From the NCBI GenBank assembly GCA_039177555.1, contig JBCDFV010000011.1:1-64000 (forward strand): 64,000 nucleotides of DNA. The letters are read 5' to 3'. This document shows, piece after piece, positions 1 through 9,230 of the stretch. The DNA is from JANQGH01 sp039177555. GTDB taxonomy: Bacteria > Pseudomonadota > Alphaproteobacteria > DSM-16000 > Inquilinaceae. The position numbers were made by a program, and so were the translations under genes. The notes beneath the pieces were generated by a model that saw only the letters and a list, made by a program, of their open reading frames with translations, ran no database searches and was not told the DNA's origin. Each line of letters begins with the position of its first letter. Position 1 is the stretch's first letter.

Positions 1-47
1 CCCAACCAGTGAGCTCACGGTAGAGAGCCCGGAAAGGATCTAATCTG

Positions 48-1448
48 ATGGCCGACACCAAGTTCGACCTGATCGTCATCGGCTCTGGCCCCGGCGGCTA
101 TGTTGCTGCGATCCGTGCCAGCCAGATCGGCATGAAAACGGCGGTGATCGACAGCGAGCATCTGGGCGGCATCTGCCTGAACTGGGGCTGCATCCCAACG
201 AAGGCGCTCTTGCGCTCGTCGGAGATCTACACGCTGCTGCACCATCTCGACCAATTCGGCTTCTCCGCCAAGGACATCAGCTTCGATGTCGACAAGGTGG
301 TCAAGCGCAGCCGCAAAGTCGCGGGCCAGCTTTCCGGCGGCGTGAAGATGCTGCTGAAGAAGAACAAGATCACCGTGTTCGACGGCTATGGCCGCCTGGC
401 CGGCGGCGGCAAGGTCGCGGTCGAAGGCAAGGACGGCAAGGCGCAGACCTTGGAGGCCAAGAACATCATCGTCGCCACCGGGGCCCGGGCGCGCTCACTG
501 CCGGGCATGGAGCCGGACGGCAAGCTGATCTGGACCTACAAGGAAGCCATGGTGCCGCCGGATATCCCCAAGCGGCTGCTGGTCATCGGCTCCGGCGCCA
601 TCGGCATCGAGTTCGCCAGCTTCTTCAACGCGATGGGCTCGGAGGTCACGGTGGTCGAGATGCTCGACCGCATCCTGCCGGTCGAGGACGAGGAGATTTC
701 GGCCTTCGCCAAGAAGTCGTTCGAAAAGCAGGGCATCCGTATCGTCACCGGCGCCAAGACCGAAAAGCTCGACAAGGGCGCATCCACGGTCAAGGCGACG
801 ATCGACGCGGGCGGCAAGAAGGAGACGATCGAGGTCGACCGCGTGATCCTGGCCGTCGGCATTACCGGCAATATCGAGGATGTCGGCCTCGACAAGACTA
901 AGGTCAAAACCGATCGCGGCCACATCGTGGTCGATCAGTGGCTGCAGACCGACGAGCCGGGCGTCTATGCCATCGGCGATGTCGTCGGCCCGCCGTGGCT
1001 TGCCCACAAGGCCAGCCATGAGGGCGTGCTTTGCGTCGAGAAGATCGCGGGTGTCGAAGGCGTGCATCCGCTGGACACCTCGAACGTGCCGGGCTGTACC
1101 TATTGCTCGCCCCAGGTCGCCAGCGTCGGCCTGACCGAGGCCAGGGCCAAAGCGGCCGGGCACGAGGTCAAGGTCGGCCGCTTCCCCTATATCGGCAACG
1201 GCAAGGCAATCGCTCTGGGTGAGCCGGAAGGGCTGATCAAGACCGTGTTCGACGCCAAGACCGGCGAACTGCTGGGCGCCCACATGATCGGGGCGGAGGT
1301 CACGGAGCTGATCCAGGGCTATGGCATCGCCAAGACGCTGGAGACGACGGAGCAGGAACTGATGCACACCATCTTCCCGCACCCGACGCTCAGCGAAACC
1401 ATGCATGAAAGCGTGCTGGACGCCTATGGCCGTGTCATCCACATATAG
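48..1448 (+). CDS. lpdA: Dihydrolipoyl dehydrogenase (E3)
   Basis: A 466-residue flavoprotein that reoxidises dihydrolipoamide on E2 subunits of 2-oxoacid dehydrogenases, passing electrons via FAD to NAD+. The N-terminal FAD-binding motif GSGPGGYVAA is followed by the redox-active disulfide GGICLNWGCIPTK. A second dinucleotide fold appears as VIGSGAIGIEFAS, then the FAD contact YAIGDVVGPPWLAHKA, and the C-terminal catalytic histidine lies in FPHPTLSETMHE. Length is normal for the family. An AAGGA ribosome site precedes the ATG. The next recognised enzyme is lipoyl synthase, so this is probably the pyruvate dehydrogenase-linked E3 at the end of a pdh operon lying upstream of the window (inferred). 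Confidence 0.97.
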   Translation: MADTKFDLIVIGSGPGGYVAAIRASQIGMKTAVIDSEHLGGICLNWGCIPTKALLRSSEIYTLLHHLDQFGFSAKDISFDVDKVVKRSRKVAGQLSGGVKMLLKKNKITVFDGYGRLAGGGKVAVEGKDGKAQTLEAKNIIVATGARARSLPGMEPDGKLIWTYKEAMVPPDIPKRLLVIGSGAIGIEFASFFNAMGSEVTVVEMLDRILPVEDEEISAFAKKSFEKQGIRIVTGAKTEKLDKGASTVKATIDAGGKKETIEVDRVILAVGITGNIEDVGLDKTKVKTDRGHIVVDQWLQTDEPGVYAIGDVVGPPWLAHKASHEGVLCVEKIAGVEGVHPLDTSNVPGCTYCSPQVASVGLTEARAKAAGHEVKVGRFPYIGNGKAIALGEPEGLIKTVFDAKTGELLGAHMIGAEVTELIQGYGIAKTLETTEQELMHTIFPHPTLSETMHESVLDAYGRVIHI

Positions 1449-1463
1449 GCAACGACACGGCCC

Positions 1464-1697
1464 ATGGCGCTGACATTTCAGCAGCAGCTGAGGCGCTGGT
1501 GGCAGTGGGCGTTGCTGGCGATCACCGGCGGTGGCGCAATCGTCGCCTTTCGTCTGGCGTACACCTTTTGGGAAACGGCCGGCGAAGAGGAATCGGGCGC
1601 GATCTGGTATGTCGCCGGCGCGATCGTGATCGCGGGTGGCCTGTACCTGCTTTGGCAGGCGTGGCTCTGCGTTCGCCGCTTGAGAGCGCCGCCGTGA
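1464..1697 (+). CDS. Small two-helix membrane protein, hypothetical
   Basis: A 77-residue product starting 15 bases after lpdA. It shows two hydrophobic stretches, about residues 14-33 (WALLAITGGGAIVAF) and 46-65 (IWYVAGAIVIAGGLYLLW), joined by an acidic linker ETAGEEES, with basic residues at both ends. That suggests a hairpin inner-membrane protein with both termini in the cytoplasm. No family was recognised. Its place between lpdA and lipA suggests co-transcription, but nothing in the sequence ties it to lipoate metabolism. Confidence 0.6.
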   Translation: MALTFQQQLRRWWQWALLAITGGGAIVAFRLAYTFWETAGEEESGAIWYVAGAIVIAGGLYLLWQAWLCVRRLRAPP

Positions 1698-1789
1698 GCA
1701 CGCGCGACGGATTGCCACGATCTGCCTTGGTGAAAGGCCTTGCGCGACCTAAATTGCACATAATCAGTCCTTGAAGAACTGACGGACCC

Positions 1790-2773
1790 ATGCCCATCGC
1801 CCCCGAACGGGTGCGCCACCCGGAAAAAGCGCACCGCACCGACAACCCGATTCAGCGCAAGCCGCCTTGGATCCGCGTCAGGGCGCCCGTGTCGAAGGAG
1901 TATCACGACACGCGCGAACTGATGCGCCGGCTGCAGCTCAATACTGTGTGCGAAGAGGCTGCCTGCCCGAACATCGGCGAATGCTGGTCGAAGGGGCATG
2001 CCACGGTGATGATCCTGGGCGCCGTCTGCACGCGGGCCTGCGCGTTTTGCAATGTGGCCACGGGCCGGCCGGATCTGCTCGATCCGCACGAGCCGCGCCA
2101 TGTCGCCGAGGCCTGCGGCGCCCTTGGCCTTAACCATATCGTGGTGACGTCGGTCGATCGCGACGATCTGGATGATGGCGGCGCGGCACACTTCGCCGAA
2201 ACCATCCGCGAAATCCGCCAAGCGTCGCCCGACACGACGATTGAAATCCTAACGCCTGACTTTAAAGGCAAGTCCGGGGCCGTTGAAATCGTTAGCGATG
2301 CGAAGCCGGACGTCTTCAACCATAATCTTGAGACCGTGCCGCGCCTCTACCCGTCGATCCGGCCGGGCGCGCGGTACTTCACCTCGCTCAGCCTGCTGGC
2401 GCGAGCCAAGGAACTGGACCCGTCGGTGTTCACCAAGTCCGGCCTTATGGTCGGGCTCGGTGAGACGGCGGAGGAGGTCTATCAGGTGATGGACGATCTG
2501 CGCTCCGCAGACGTCGATTTCCTGACCATCGGCCAGTATCTGCAGCCAACACCCAAGCACGCCGCCGTCGACCGGTTCGTGCCGCCGGATGAGTTCCAGG
2601 CGTACGAGAAGGTGGCTCGGGGCAAGGGTTTCTTGATGGTCTCAGCATCGCCGCTGACCCGCTCGTCCTACCTGGCGGGCGATGATTTCGAGCGCCTGCG
2701 CACGGCGCGGGAAGCCCACCTGGCGGGCCTGAGCACGCTCAACCTGGTCGCGATGGCGGCCGAGAACGCCTGA
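1790..2773 (+). CDS. lipA: Lipoyl synthase
   Basis: A radical-SAM enzyme of 327 residues that inserts two sulfurs into protein-bound octanoyl groups. Both iron-sulfur clusters are visible: the auxiliary cluster motif CEEAACPNIGEC (about residues 55-66) and the radical-SAM CTRACAFC (about 80-87). The C-terminal RSSY signature that ligates the auxiliary cluster is present in PLTRSSYLAGDDF. It sits downstream of lpdA and overlaps the next gene by one base (TGATG), so translation of the two is probably coupled. Confidence 0.97.
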   Translation: MPIAPERVRHPEKAHRTDNPIQRKPPWIRVRAPVSKEYHDTRELMRRLQLNTVCEEAACPNIGECWSKGHATVMILGAVCTRACAFCNVATGRPDLLDPHEPRHVAEACGALGLNHIVVTSVDRDDLDDGGAAHFAETIREIRQASPDTTIEILTPDFKGKSGAVEIVSDAKPDVFNHNLETVPRLYPSIRPGARYFTSLSLLARAKELDPSVFTKSGLMVGLGETAEEVYQVMDDLRSADVDFLTIGQYLQPTPKHAAVDRFVPPDEFQAYEKVARGKGFLMVSASPLTRSSYLAGDDFERLRTAREAHLAGLSTLNLVAMAAENA

Positions 2774-3252
2774 TGCCGTCGCATCAAGAACAGCGGCTGC
2801 TGCCCTACACGCCGGAGCAGATGTTCAATCTGGTGGCGGACGTAGAGAAGTATCCGTCGTTCTTGCCCTGGTGCATCGCTTGCCGGGTGACCGAACGCCG
2901 GGACGATCTCTTGGTCGCTGATCTGATCATCGGCTTCAAGATGGTCCGCGAACGGTTCACCAGCCGGGTGACGCTGGACCGGCCGAACCTGATCGACGTC
3001 GAATATGTCCAAGGCCCGCTGAAGCACCTTGAGAATACCTGGCGCTTCGAACCGGCCGAAGGCGGGTGCCTGATTCACTTCTCGGTGGATTTTGAGTTCC
3101 GCTCAAAGGTGCTGCAAAAGCTGATCGGCGGCCTGTTCCATCACGCCTACATGCGCATGGTCGGCGCCTTCGAAACACGCGCCCACGCGCTCTACAGGGA
3201 TGGTAAGCCTCAGGCGGCGCCGCTTCGCGCCGACAGCGTGCCCGGGCGCTGA
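2773..3252 (+). CDS. COQ10/RatA-like START-domain protein
   Basis: A 159-residue SRPBCC/START-fold protein. The opening EQRLLPYTPEQMFNLVADVE and the pattern YPSFLPWC are typical of the coenzyme Q-binding COQ10 / RatA group, which carry hydrophobic ligands such as ubiquinone or are annotated as ribosome-association toxins. In alphaproteobacteria this gene commonly follows lipA. The start codon overlaps the lipA stop by one base. Its 3' end overlaps the convergent CinA-like gene by about 43 bases. A respiratory quinone role is favoured by family and context; the toxin label is less likely. Confidence 0.85.
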   Translation: MPSHQEQRLLPYTPEQMFNLVADVEKYPSFLPWCIACRVTERRDDLLVADLIIGFKMVRERFTSRVTLDRPNLIDVEYVQGPLKHLENTWRFEPAEGGCLIHFSVDFEFRSKVLQKLIGGLFHHAYMRMVGAFETRAHALYRDGKPQAAPLRADSVPGR

Positions 3253-3758
3253 GCCGCCTCCGTCAGGCGTTCCAGCGCCTCCAGAACCGTGGCTGCGCGC
3301 ACGTCGGACCGTTCTCCGGGGAAGAGGTGACAACTGGCGTCCGTCTGGATTTCTCGTCCCGCGATGCCGAGATAGACAAGACCCACGGCTTTGTCCGGCG
3401 TCTCACCCCCGGGCCCTGCGATGCCCGTTGCCGAAATCGCGATGTCGACGTTGGCTTGCGTTAAGGCGCCCTCGGCCATCGCCCGCGCGACCTCGTCTGA
3501 AACCGCGCCCTTCGTCGCCAGCAGGTCTGGCGAGACGCCCAGCATCTCCGCCTTCGCCCGGTTCGAGTAGGTGACGTAGGCGCGGTCCAAAATGTCGGAC
3601 GAGCCGGGGATCTCGGTCAGCCAACCGCTGATCAGGCCGCCCGTGCAGCTTTCCGCCGTCGCCAGATGCCAGCCGCGCTGCCGCAGCGCCTCCAGGCAAT
3701 CGATGGCGGCCCGTCTCAGGATCGCTGGTCTCAACGCTTCAACTCCATAGGTGCCCAA
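3210..3758 (-). CDS. CinA-family nicotinamide-nucleotide amidohydrolase
   Basis: A 182-residue stand-alone CinA C-terminal domain. The family signature TAESCTGGLISGWLTEIPGS is at about residues 34-53, followed by the conserved YSNRAKAEMLGVS and ISATGIAGPGG segments. Such proteins deamidate nicotinamide mononucleotide to nicotinate mononucleotide in pyridine nucleotide recycling. The N-terminal molybdopterin-binding domain of full CinA is absent, as in many proteobacteria. It is last in an ispDF-pgpA-cinA operon and its start overlaps the end of pgpA by about 20 bases. Confidence 0.9.
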   Translation of the reverse strand: MGTYGVEALRPAILRRAAIDCLEALRQRGWHLATAESCTGGLISGWLTEIPGSSDILDRAYVTYSNRAKAEMLGVSPDLLATKGAVSDEVARAMAEGALTQANVDIAISATGIAGPGGETPDKAVGLVYLGIAGREIQTDASCHLFPGERSDVRAATVLEALERLTEAAQRPGTLSARSGAA

Positions 3759-4227
3759 TCAGCCATAGACAAACGAGCGCGAGCCCGCCGGCGGCGATGT
3801 CGTCGATCATGACGCCGAACGCGCCGGCGATTTTGCGGTCCATCCAAGAGATCGGCCATGGCTTAGCGATGTCAATCAGGCGGAACAGCGCAAAGCCGAT
3901 GAGATAGAGCCACGGATTGAGGCCCGCCACGGTGAGGGTGAGCCATTGGCCGGCGACCTCGTCGATGACGATGACGCTGGAATCCTTCTCACCGCTCTTG
4001 CCGATGACCTGTGAAGCCCAAATGCCGGTCCCAAAGGCGATCGCGGCGGCCGCAAGCAGGCCCCACGGGCCCACCCACAGCATGATCAGATAGGCGATGG
4101 GCACAGCCACCGCCGAACCCCACGTGCCCGACCCGGCACGGGCCAGACCGACGCCCCCGGCCGTGGCCAGCAACGTGGCCGGATGCCAAAAGCCGACGCC
4201 CCTCGGCAAGTCGCGAAACAAGGCCAT
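3739..4227 (-). CDS. pgpA: Phosphatidylglycerophosphatase A
   Basis: A 162-residue inner-membrane protein that dephosphorylates phosphatidylglycerol phosphate to phosphatidylglycerol. Family features include GVGLARAGSGTWGSAVAVPI near the N-terminus, the acidic VIDEVAGQWLTL motif and FRLIDIAKPWPISWMDRKI near the C-terminus, with three or four hydrophobic segments between them. The start overlaps the ispDF stop (TGATG), so it is translationally coupled. It lies between ispDF and the CinA-like gene in the same direction. Confidence 0.95.
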   Translation of the reverse strand: MALFRDLPRGVGFWHPATLLATAGGVGLARAGSGTWGSAVAVPIAYLIMLWVGPWGLLAAAAIAFGTGIWASQVIGKSGEKDSSVIVIDEVAGQWLTLTVAGLNPWLYLIGFALFRLIDIAKPWPISWMDRKIAGAFGVMIDDIAAGGLALVCLWLIGHLWS

Positions 4228-5405
4228 CAGCCGGTGGCGGTGATCGTCGCGACCGCCTGGGCCGCGATGCCTTCGCCGCGCCCGGTGAAGCCCAGCCGCT
4301 CGCTGGTCGTCGCCTTGACGCTGATGCGGTCGGCCTCGATGCCCAGAAGCTGTTCGAGGCGGCCCACCATGGCGGCGCGGTGCGGTCCGATTTTCGGCGT
4401 CTCGCAGATCAGCGTGATGTCGACATGGCTAATGCGAAAGCCGCGCTCCGAAACGCGGTCGCGGGCGAAGGCCAGGAACTGATCCGACGCCGCGCCCCGC
4501 CATTTCGGATCACTGGGCGGAAAGTGGCTGCCGATGTCGCCGAGCGCGAGGGCGCCCAATAGCGCATCGGTCAGGGCGTGCAGCCCGACATCGGCGTCCG
4601 AATGGCCGATCAGCGCGCCGTCATGGGCGATGCGCACGCCGCACAGAACCACATGGTTGCCTGGTCCAAGACGGTGAACGTCAAAGCCCGACCCGACCCG
4701 CGTTTCGCCGCCGCCCATCAGCCGCGCCATGCGCTGCAAATCCTCCGCCCGAGTGATCTTCAGATTGTCGGCGTTACCCTCGACCAACTCGACCGTCAAG
4801 CCATGCTCCACAGCCAACGCCGCGTCATCCGTGAACGTCTGGGTGGCGGCACGGTACGCCTGCAAGAGAGCGGGGAAGCGGAAGCCCTGCGGCGTCTGCG
4901 CGCCGTAAAGGTGGCTGCGGTCCACAGTTTGCAACGGTCCATCATCGCCATCGCGCTTGATCGTTTCTACGAGGGGCATCGCCGCAATCGCGCCATCGAC
5001 GGTTTCCAGCGCGTCGATCACACGATCGATGGCGGCTGGCGACGGGTTGGGGCGCACGCCGTCATGCACGAGCACGAGATCCGGAGGCTGGTCGGCCAGT
5101 GCCTCCAGCCCCAGCGCAACGCTCTCCTGCCGCGTGTCGGCCCCAACGACCACCTCGACGGGATGATCGACCGCCAATTCTTGGGCCTGATCGACATGGC
5201 CCGACCCGACCACCAGCACGCCGCGCCGGACACGGTCATGGCCCAGCACCCGATCGAGCGTCCAGGCGAGCACCGGCCGGCCCAAGAGCAAGTGATACTG
5301 CTTGGGCAGCGTATCGCCGAACCGGCTGCCATGGCCGGCGGCCACGATGATCGCGGCGATGTCAGGTGGGCTGGCCCCGTTTTGGGACATGGTGTGAACC
5401 GTCAT
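4227..5405 (-). CDS. ispDF: Bifunctional IspD/IspF of the MEP isoprenoid pathway
   Basis: A 392-residue fusion. The N-terminal part (about 12-230) is 2-C-methyl-D-erythritol 4-phosphate cytidylyltransferase, with the nucleotide loop IIVAAGHGSRFGDTLPKQY and LVHDGVRPN. From about residue 233 comes 2-C-methyl-D-erythritol 2,4-cyclodiphosphate synthase: GSGFDVHRLGPGNHVVLCG gives the metal D-x-H, followed by GHSDADVGLHALTDALLGA. Fusion of these enzymes is common in alphaproteobacteria. Two possible ATG starts lie six codons apart (MTVHTM). It heads a minus-strand operon divergent from dusB. Confidence 0.97.
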   Translation of the reverse strand: MTVHTMSQNGASPPDIAAIIVAAGHGSRFGDTLPKQYHLLLGRPVLAWTLDRVLGHDRVRRGVLVVGSGHVDQAQELAVDHPVEVVVGADTRQESVALGLEALADQPPDLVLVHDGVRPNPSPAAIDRVIDALETVDGAIAAMPLVETIKRDGDDGPLQTVDRSHLYGAQTPQGFRFPALLQAYRAATQTFTDDAALAVEHGLTVELVEGNADNLKITRAEDLQRMARLMGGGETRVGSGFDVHRLGPGNHVVLCGVRIAHDGALIGHSDADVGLHALTDALLGALALGDIGSHFPPSDPKWRGAASDQFLAFARDRVSERGFRISHVDITLICETPKIGPHRAAMVGRLEQLLGIEADRISVKATTSERLGFTGRGEGIAAQAVATITATG

Positions 5406-5559
5406 TGGCTAATCAGTGGCTAATCAGTCGCGCGCGACCCTAGGCGCGTCGGCAATTCGTGGCAATGACACTGGCAAAATGCTGCGCAAGCCTATTGAGT
5501 TTGCTGAGAATTGCGCTAGTTTGCCCAAATACTGCGCACACATGGGCATTGCATAAATT
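5406..5559. promoter_or_regulatory. Divergent intergenic region ispDF/dusB
   Basis: About 150 bases separate the divergent ispDF and dusB starts, and promoters for both operons must lie here. The part next to dusB is clearly less GC-rich than the genes and carries two near-identical stretches, tttgctgagaattgcgc and tttgcccaaatactgcgc, about 20 bases apart. No confident -35/-10 pair or known operator was recognised. Confidence 0.4.
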
Positions 5560-6564
5560 ATGGGCATTTGTATTGGCCCCATTCAACTGAGTACCCCGGT
5601 CATCCTGGCGCCGATGTCCGGCATCACGGATCGGCCGTTTCGCTCGCTGGTCAAGCGGCTGGGCGCGGGTCTCGTCGTTTCGGAGATGATCGCCAGCCGC
5701 GAGATGCTGCGCGCGGCCAAACACATGCAGCGCGCATCGACCGACTGTGCTGAGGAATACCCGATGTCGGTGCAACTGGCGGGGCATGACCCGGCGATCA
5801 TGGCGGATGCGGCGAGTATGAATGTCGATCGCGGGGCTGCCATCATCGACATCAATTTCGGCTGTCCGGCGAAGCAGGTGACATCGAAGCTCTGCGGTTC
5901 GGCCCTGATGCGCGACGAGGAACTGGCGACGCGGATCATGGCGGCGGTGGTCGAAGCGGTCGAGGTGCCGGTGACCATGAAGATGCGCATGGGCTGGGAT
6001 CATCATGATCTGAACGCACCCCGGCTGGCGCGGCGGGCGGAGCAGGTGGGCGTTCGCATGGTCACCGTCCATGGCCGTACGCGGATGCAGAAATACGCCG
6101 GATCGGCGGACTGGCGCTTCATACGCTCGGTCAAGGAGGCGGTTTCGATCCCCGTGATCGCGAATGGCGATATCGTGGCCTTAGAAGATGTCGATCGCTG
6201 CCTGGCCGACAGCGGCGCGGACGGGGTCATGATCGGGCGCGGTGCTCAAGGGCGCCCTTGGTTCATCGCACAAGCCATCGACCATTGCGCCGGCAAGCCC
6301 GTGCGGCCGCCGCCATCCCTGGCAGAACAAGGACGGCTGATCCGCGACCACTATGTCGACATGCTCGACCATTACGGCGAACGGCGCGGCCTGCGCAATG
6401 CGCGCAAGCATTTGTGCTGGTACGCCAAGGGCCTGCGCGATGCGGCCGGTTTCCGGCGGGCAGTCAATACCGAAGACGATCCGGAGCAAGTCCTGGCTTT
6501 GATCGCCCGCTTCTTCGGTGGCGAGCCGGGTGCCGAGGCCGCGATGCCGCGGCTGGCGGCCTGA
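5560..6564 (+). CDS. dusB: tRNA-dihydrouridine synthase (DusB/NifR3)
   Basis: A 334-residue flavin enzyme that reduces specific uridines in tRNA to dihydrouridine. The TIM-barrel start LAPMSGITDRPFRSLVKRLG, the FGCPAKQV motif, the catalytic cysteine in KLCGSALMRDE and the FMN phosphate site GADGVMIGRGAQGRPW are all present. In alphaproteobacteria this gene (historically nifR3) leads the ntrBC operon, exactly as here. The stop overlaps the ntrB start by one base. Confidence 0.96.
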   Translation: MGICIGPIQLSTPVILAPMSGITDRPFRSLVKRLGAGLVVSEMIASREMLRAAKHMQRASTDCAEEYPMSVQLAGHDPAIMADAASMNVDRGAAIIDINFGCPAKQVTSKLCGSALMRDEELATRIMAAVVEAVEVPVTMKMRMGWDHHDLNAPRLARRAEQVGVRMVTVHGRTRMQKYAGSADWRFIRSVKEAVSIPVIANGDIVALEDVDRCLADSGADGVMIGRGAQGRPWFIAQAIDHCAGKPVRPPPSLAEQGRLIRDHYVDMLDHYGERRGLRNARKHLCWYAKGLRDAAGFRRAVNTEDDPEQVLALIARFFGGEPGAEAAMPRLAA

Positions 6565-7706
6565 TGGTCGGCTCGGCAACCGGTGCGTTGCGGCGGTTGC
6601 GGCGCAACGCCTCGCTCGACCCGTCGGCCATCCTGAACGCCCTGCCGTTCCCCCTGTTGATCGTCGACAGCGACTATGCGATCCGCTTGGTCAACATCGA
6701 GGCGCAGCAGTTTTTCGATGCCAGCGACAGCGCCCTGATCGGCCGCGAACTGACCGCCTTGCTGCCGGCGGACAGCCCGGTGTTCCAGTTGATCGACATG
6801 GTTCTGGCCCGCAGCGCCAGCCTGTCGGACTACGGCGTCGACCTGGAAAGCCCGCGCATCGGCCGGCATGTTGTGACCCTGACGGCCGCGCCCTTTGGCG
6901 ACGGCAACGACCGTGTCGTCCTGTCGTTCCACCTGATCTCCATGGCCCGGCATATCGAACACCAACTGACCCATCGCGGCGCGGCGCGGTCGGTCTCGGC
7001 GATGGCTTCGATGCTGGCCCATGAGGTGAAAAACCCGCTGTCGGGCATCCGCGGGGCGGCGCAATTGTTGGAACAGACGGCGGCCGATCAAGACCGGGAG
7101 TTGACTCGGCTGATCTGTGACGAGGCCGACCGTATCGTCTCGATGGTCAACCGGATGGAGGTCTTCACCGACGAGGCGGTTCCGGAACGCGCGGCCGTGA
7201 ACATCCACACCGTATTGGATCGGGTCCGCAAACTGGCGCAGAACGGTTTTGCCCGGCCCATCCGATTTGTCGAGCGCTACGATCCATCGCTGCCGCCGGT
7301 GCTGGCCAATCATGATCAGCTTGTTCAGGTCTTTTTGAACCTGGTGAAGAATGCCGCCGAGGCCGCGCCGGGCGAGGGCGGTGAGATCGTGCTGACCACC
7401 AGCTATCAGCGTGGCGTGTCCATAGCGTTGCCGGGCACCGGCGCGCGGGTTCACCTGCCGATCGCCGTGACGGTCGCGGACAATGGCGAAGGCGTCGCGG
7501 AGGAACTGCGCGACCATTTGTTCGATCCGTTCGTCACCACGAAGCAGAACGGCTCGGGCCTGGGCCTGGCTCTGGTGGCCAAGATCGTCGGCGATCATGG
7601 CGGCTTCGTCGGCTTCGAGGAACGGCCGCACGGCACCGCGTTCAAGGTTTCGTTGCCGATGGCGTCGGAACTGCCGGCGCAAAACCACTTCCGCGAAGGG
7701 GCTTAG
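6564..7706 (+). CDS. ntrB: Nitrogen regulation sensor kinase NtrB
   Basis: A 380-residue soluble histidine kinase. The ATG at 6564 overlaps the dusB stop (TGATG) and gives a normal length; the frame stays open upstream but is then antiparallel in content to dusB. A PAS domain (about 20-125, ALPFPLLIVDSDYAIRLVN) precedes the phosphoacceptor motif AHEVKNPLSGIRG with His153. The ATPase part shows NLVKNAAEA, ADNGEGV and GSGLGLALV. It phosphorylates NtrC when nitrogen is low and is a phosphatase when PII signals nitrogen excess. Confidence 0.95.
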   Translation: MVGSATGALRRLRRNASLDPSAILNALPFPLLIVDSDYAIRLVNIEAQQFFDASDSALIGRELTALLPADSPVFQLIDMVLARSASLSDYGVDLESPRIGRHVVTLTAAPFGDGNDRVVLSFHLISMARHIEHQLTHRGAARSVSAMASMLAHEVKNPLSGIRGAAQLLEQTAADQDRELTRLICDEADRIVSMVNRMEVFTDEAVPERAAVNIHTVLDRVRKLAQNGFARPIRFVERYDPSLPPVLANHDQLVQVFLNLVKNAAEAAPGEGGEIVLTTSYQRGVSIALPGTGARVHLPIAVTVADNGEGVAEELRDHLFDPFVTTKQNGSGLGLALVAKIVGDHGGFVGFEERPHGTAFKVSLPMASELPAQNHFREGA

Positions 7707-7709
7707 ACG

Positions 7710-9164
<1,455 letters not shown>

Positions 9165-9230
9165 CGTTCAGACGCTTGCTGCTAGACGGCCTCACAACAG
9201 ATGCCCGTCGCGGAGGACTAGCGAACCGAC

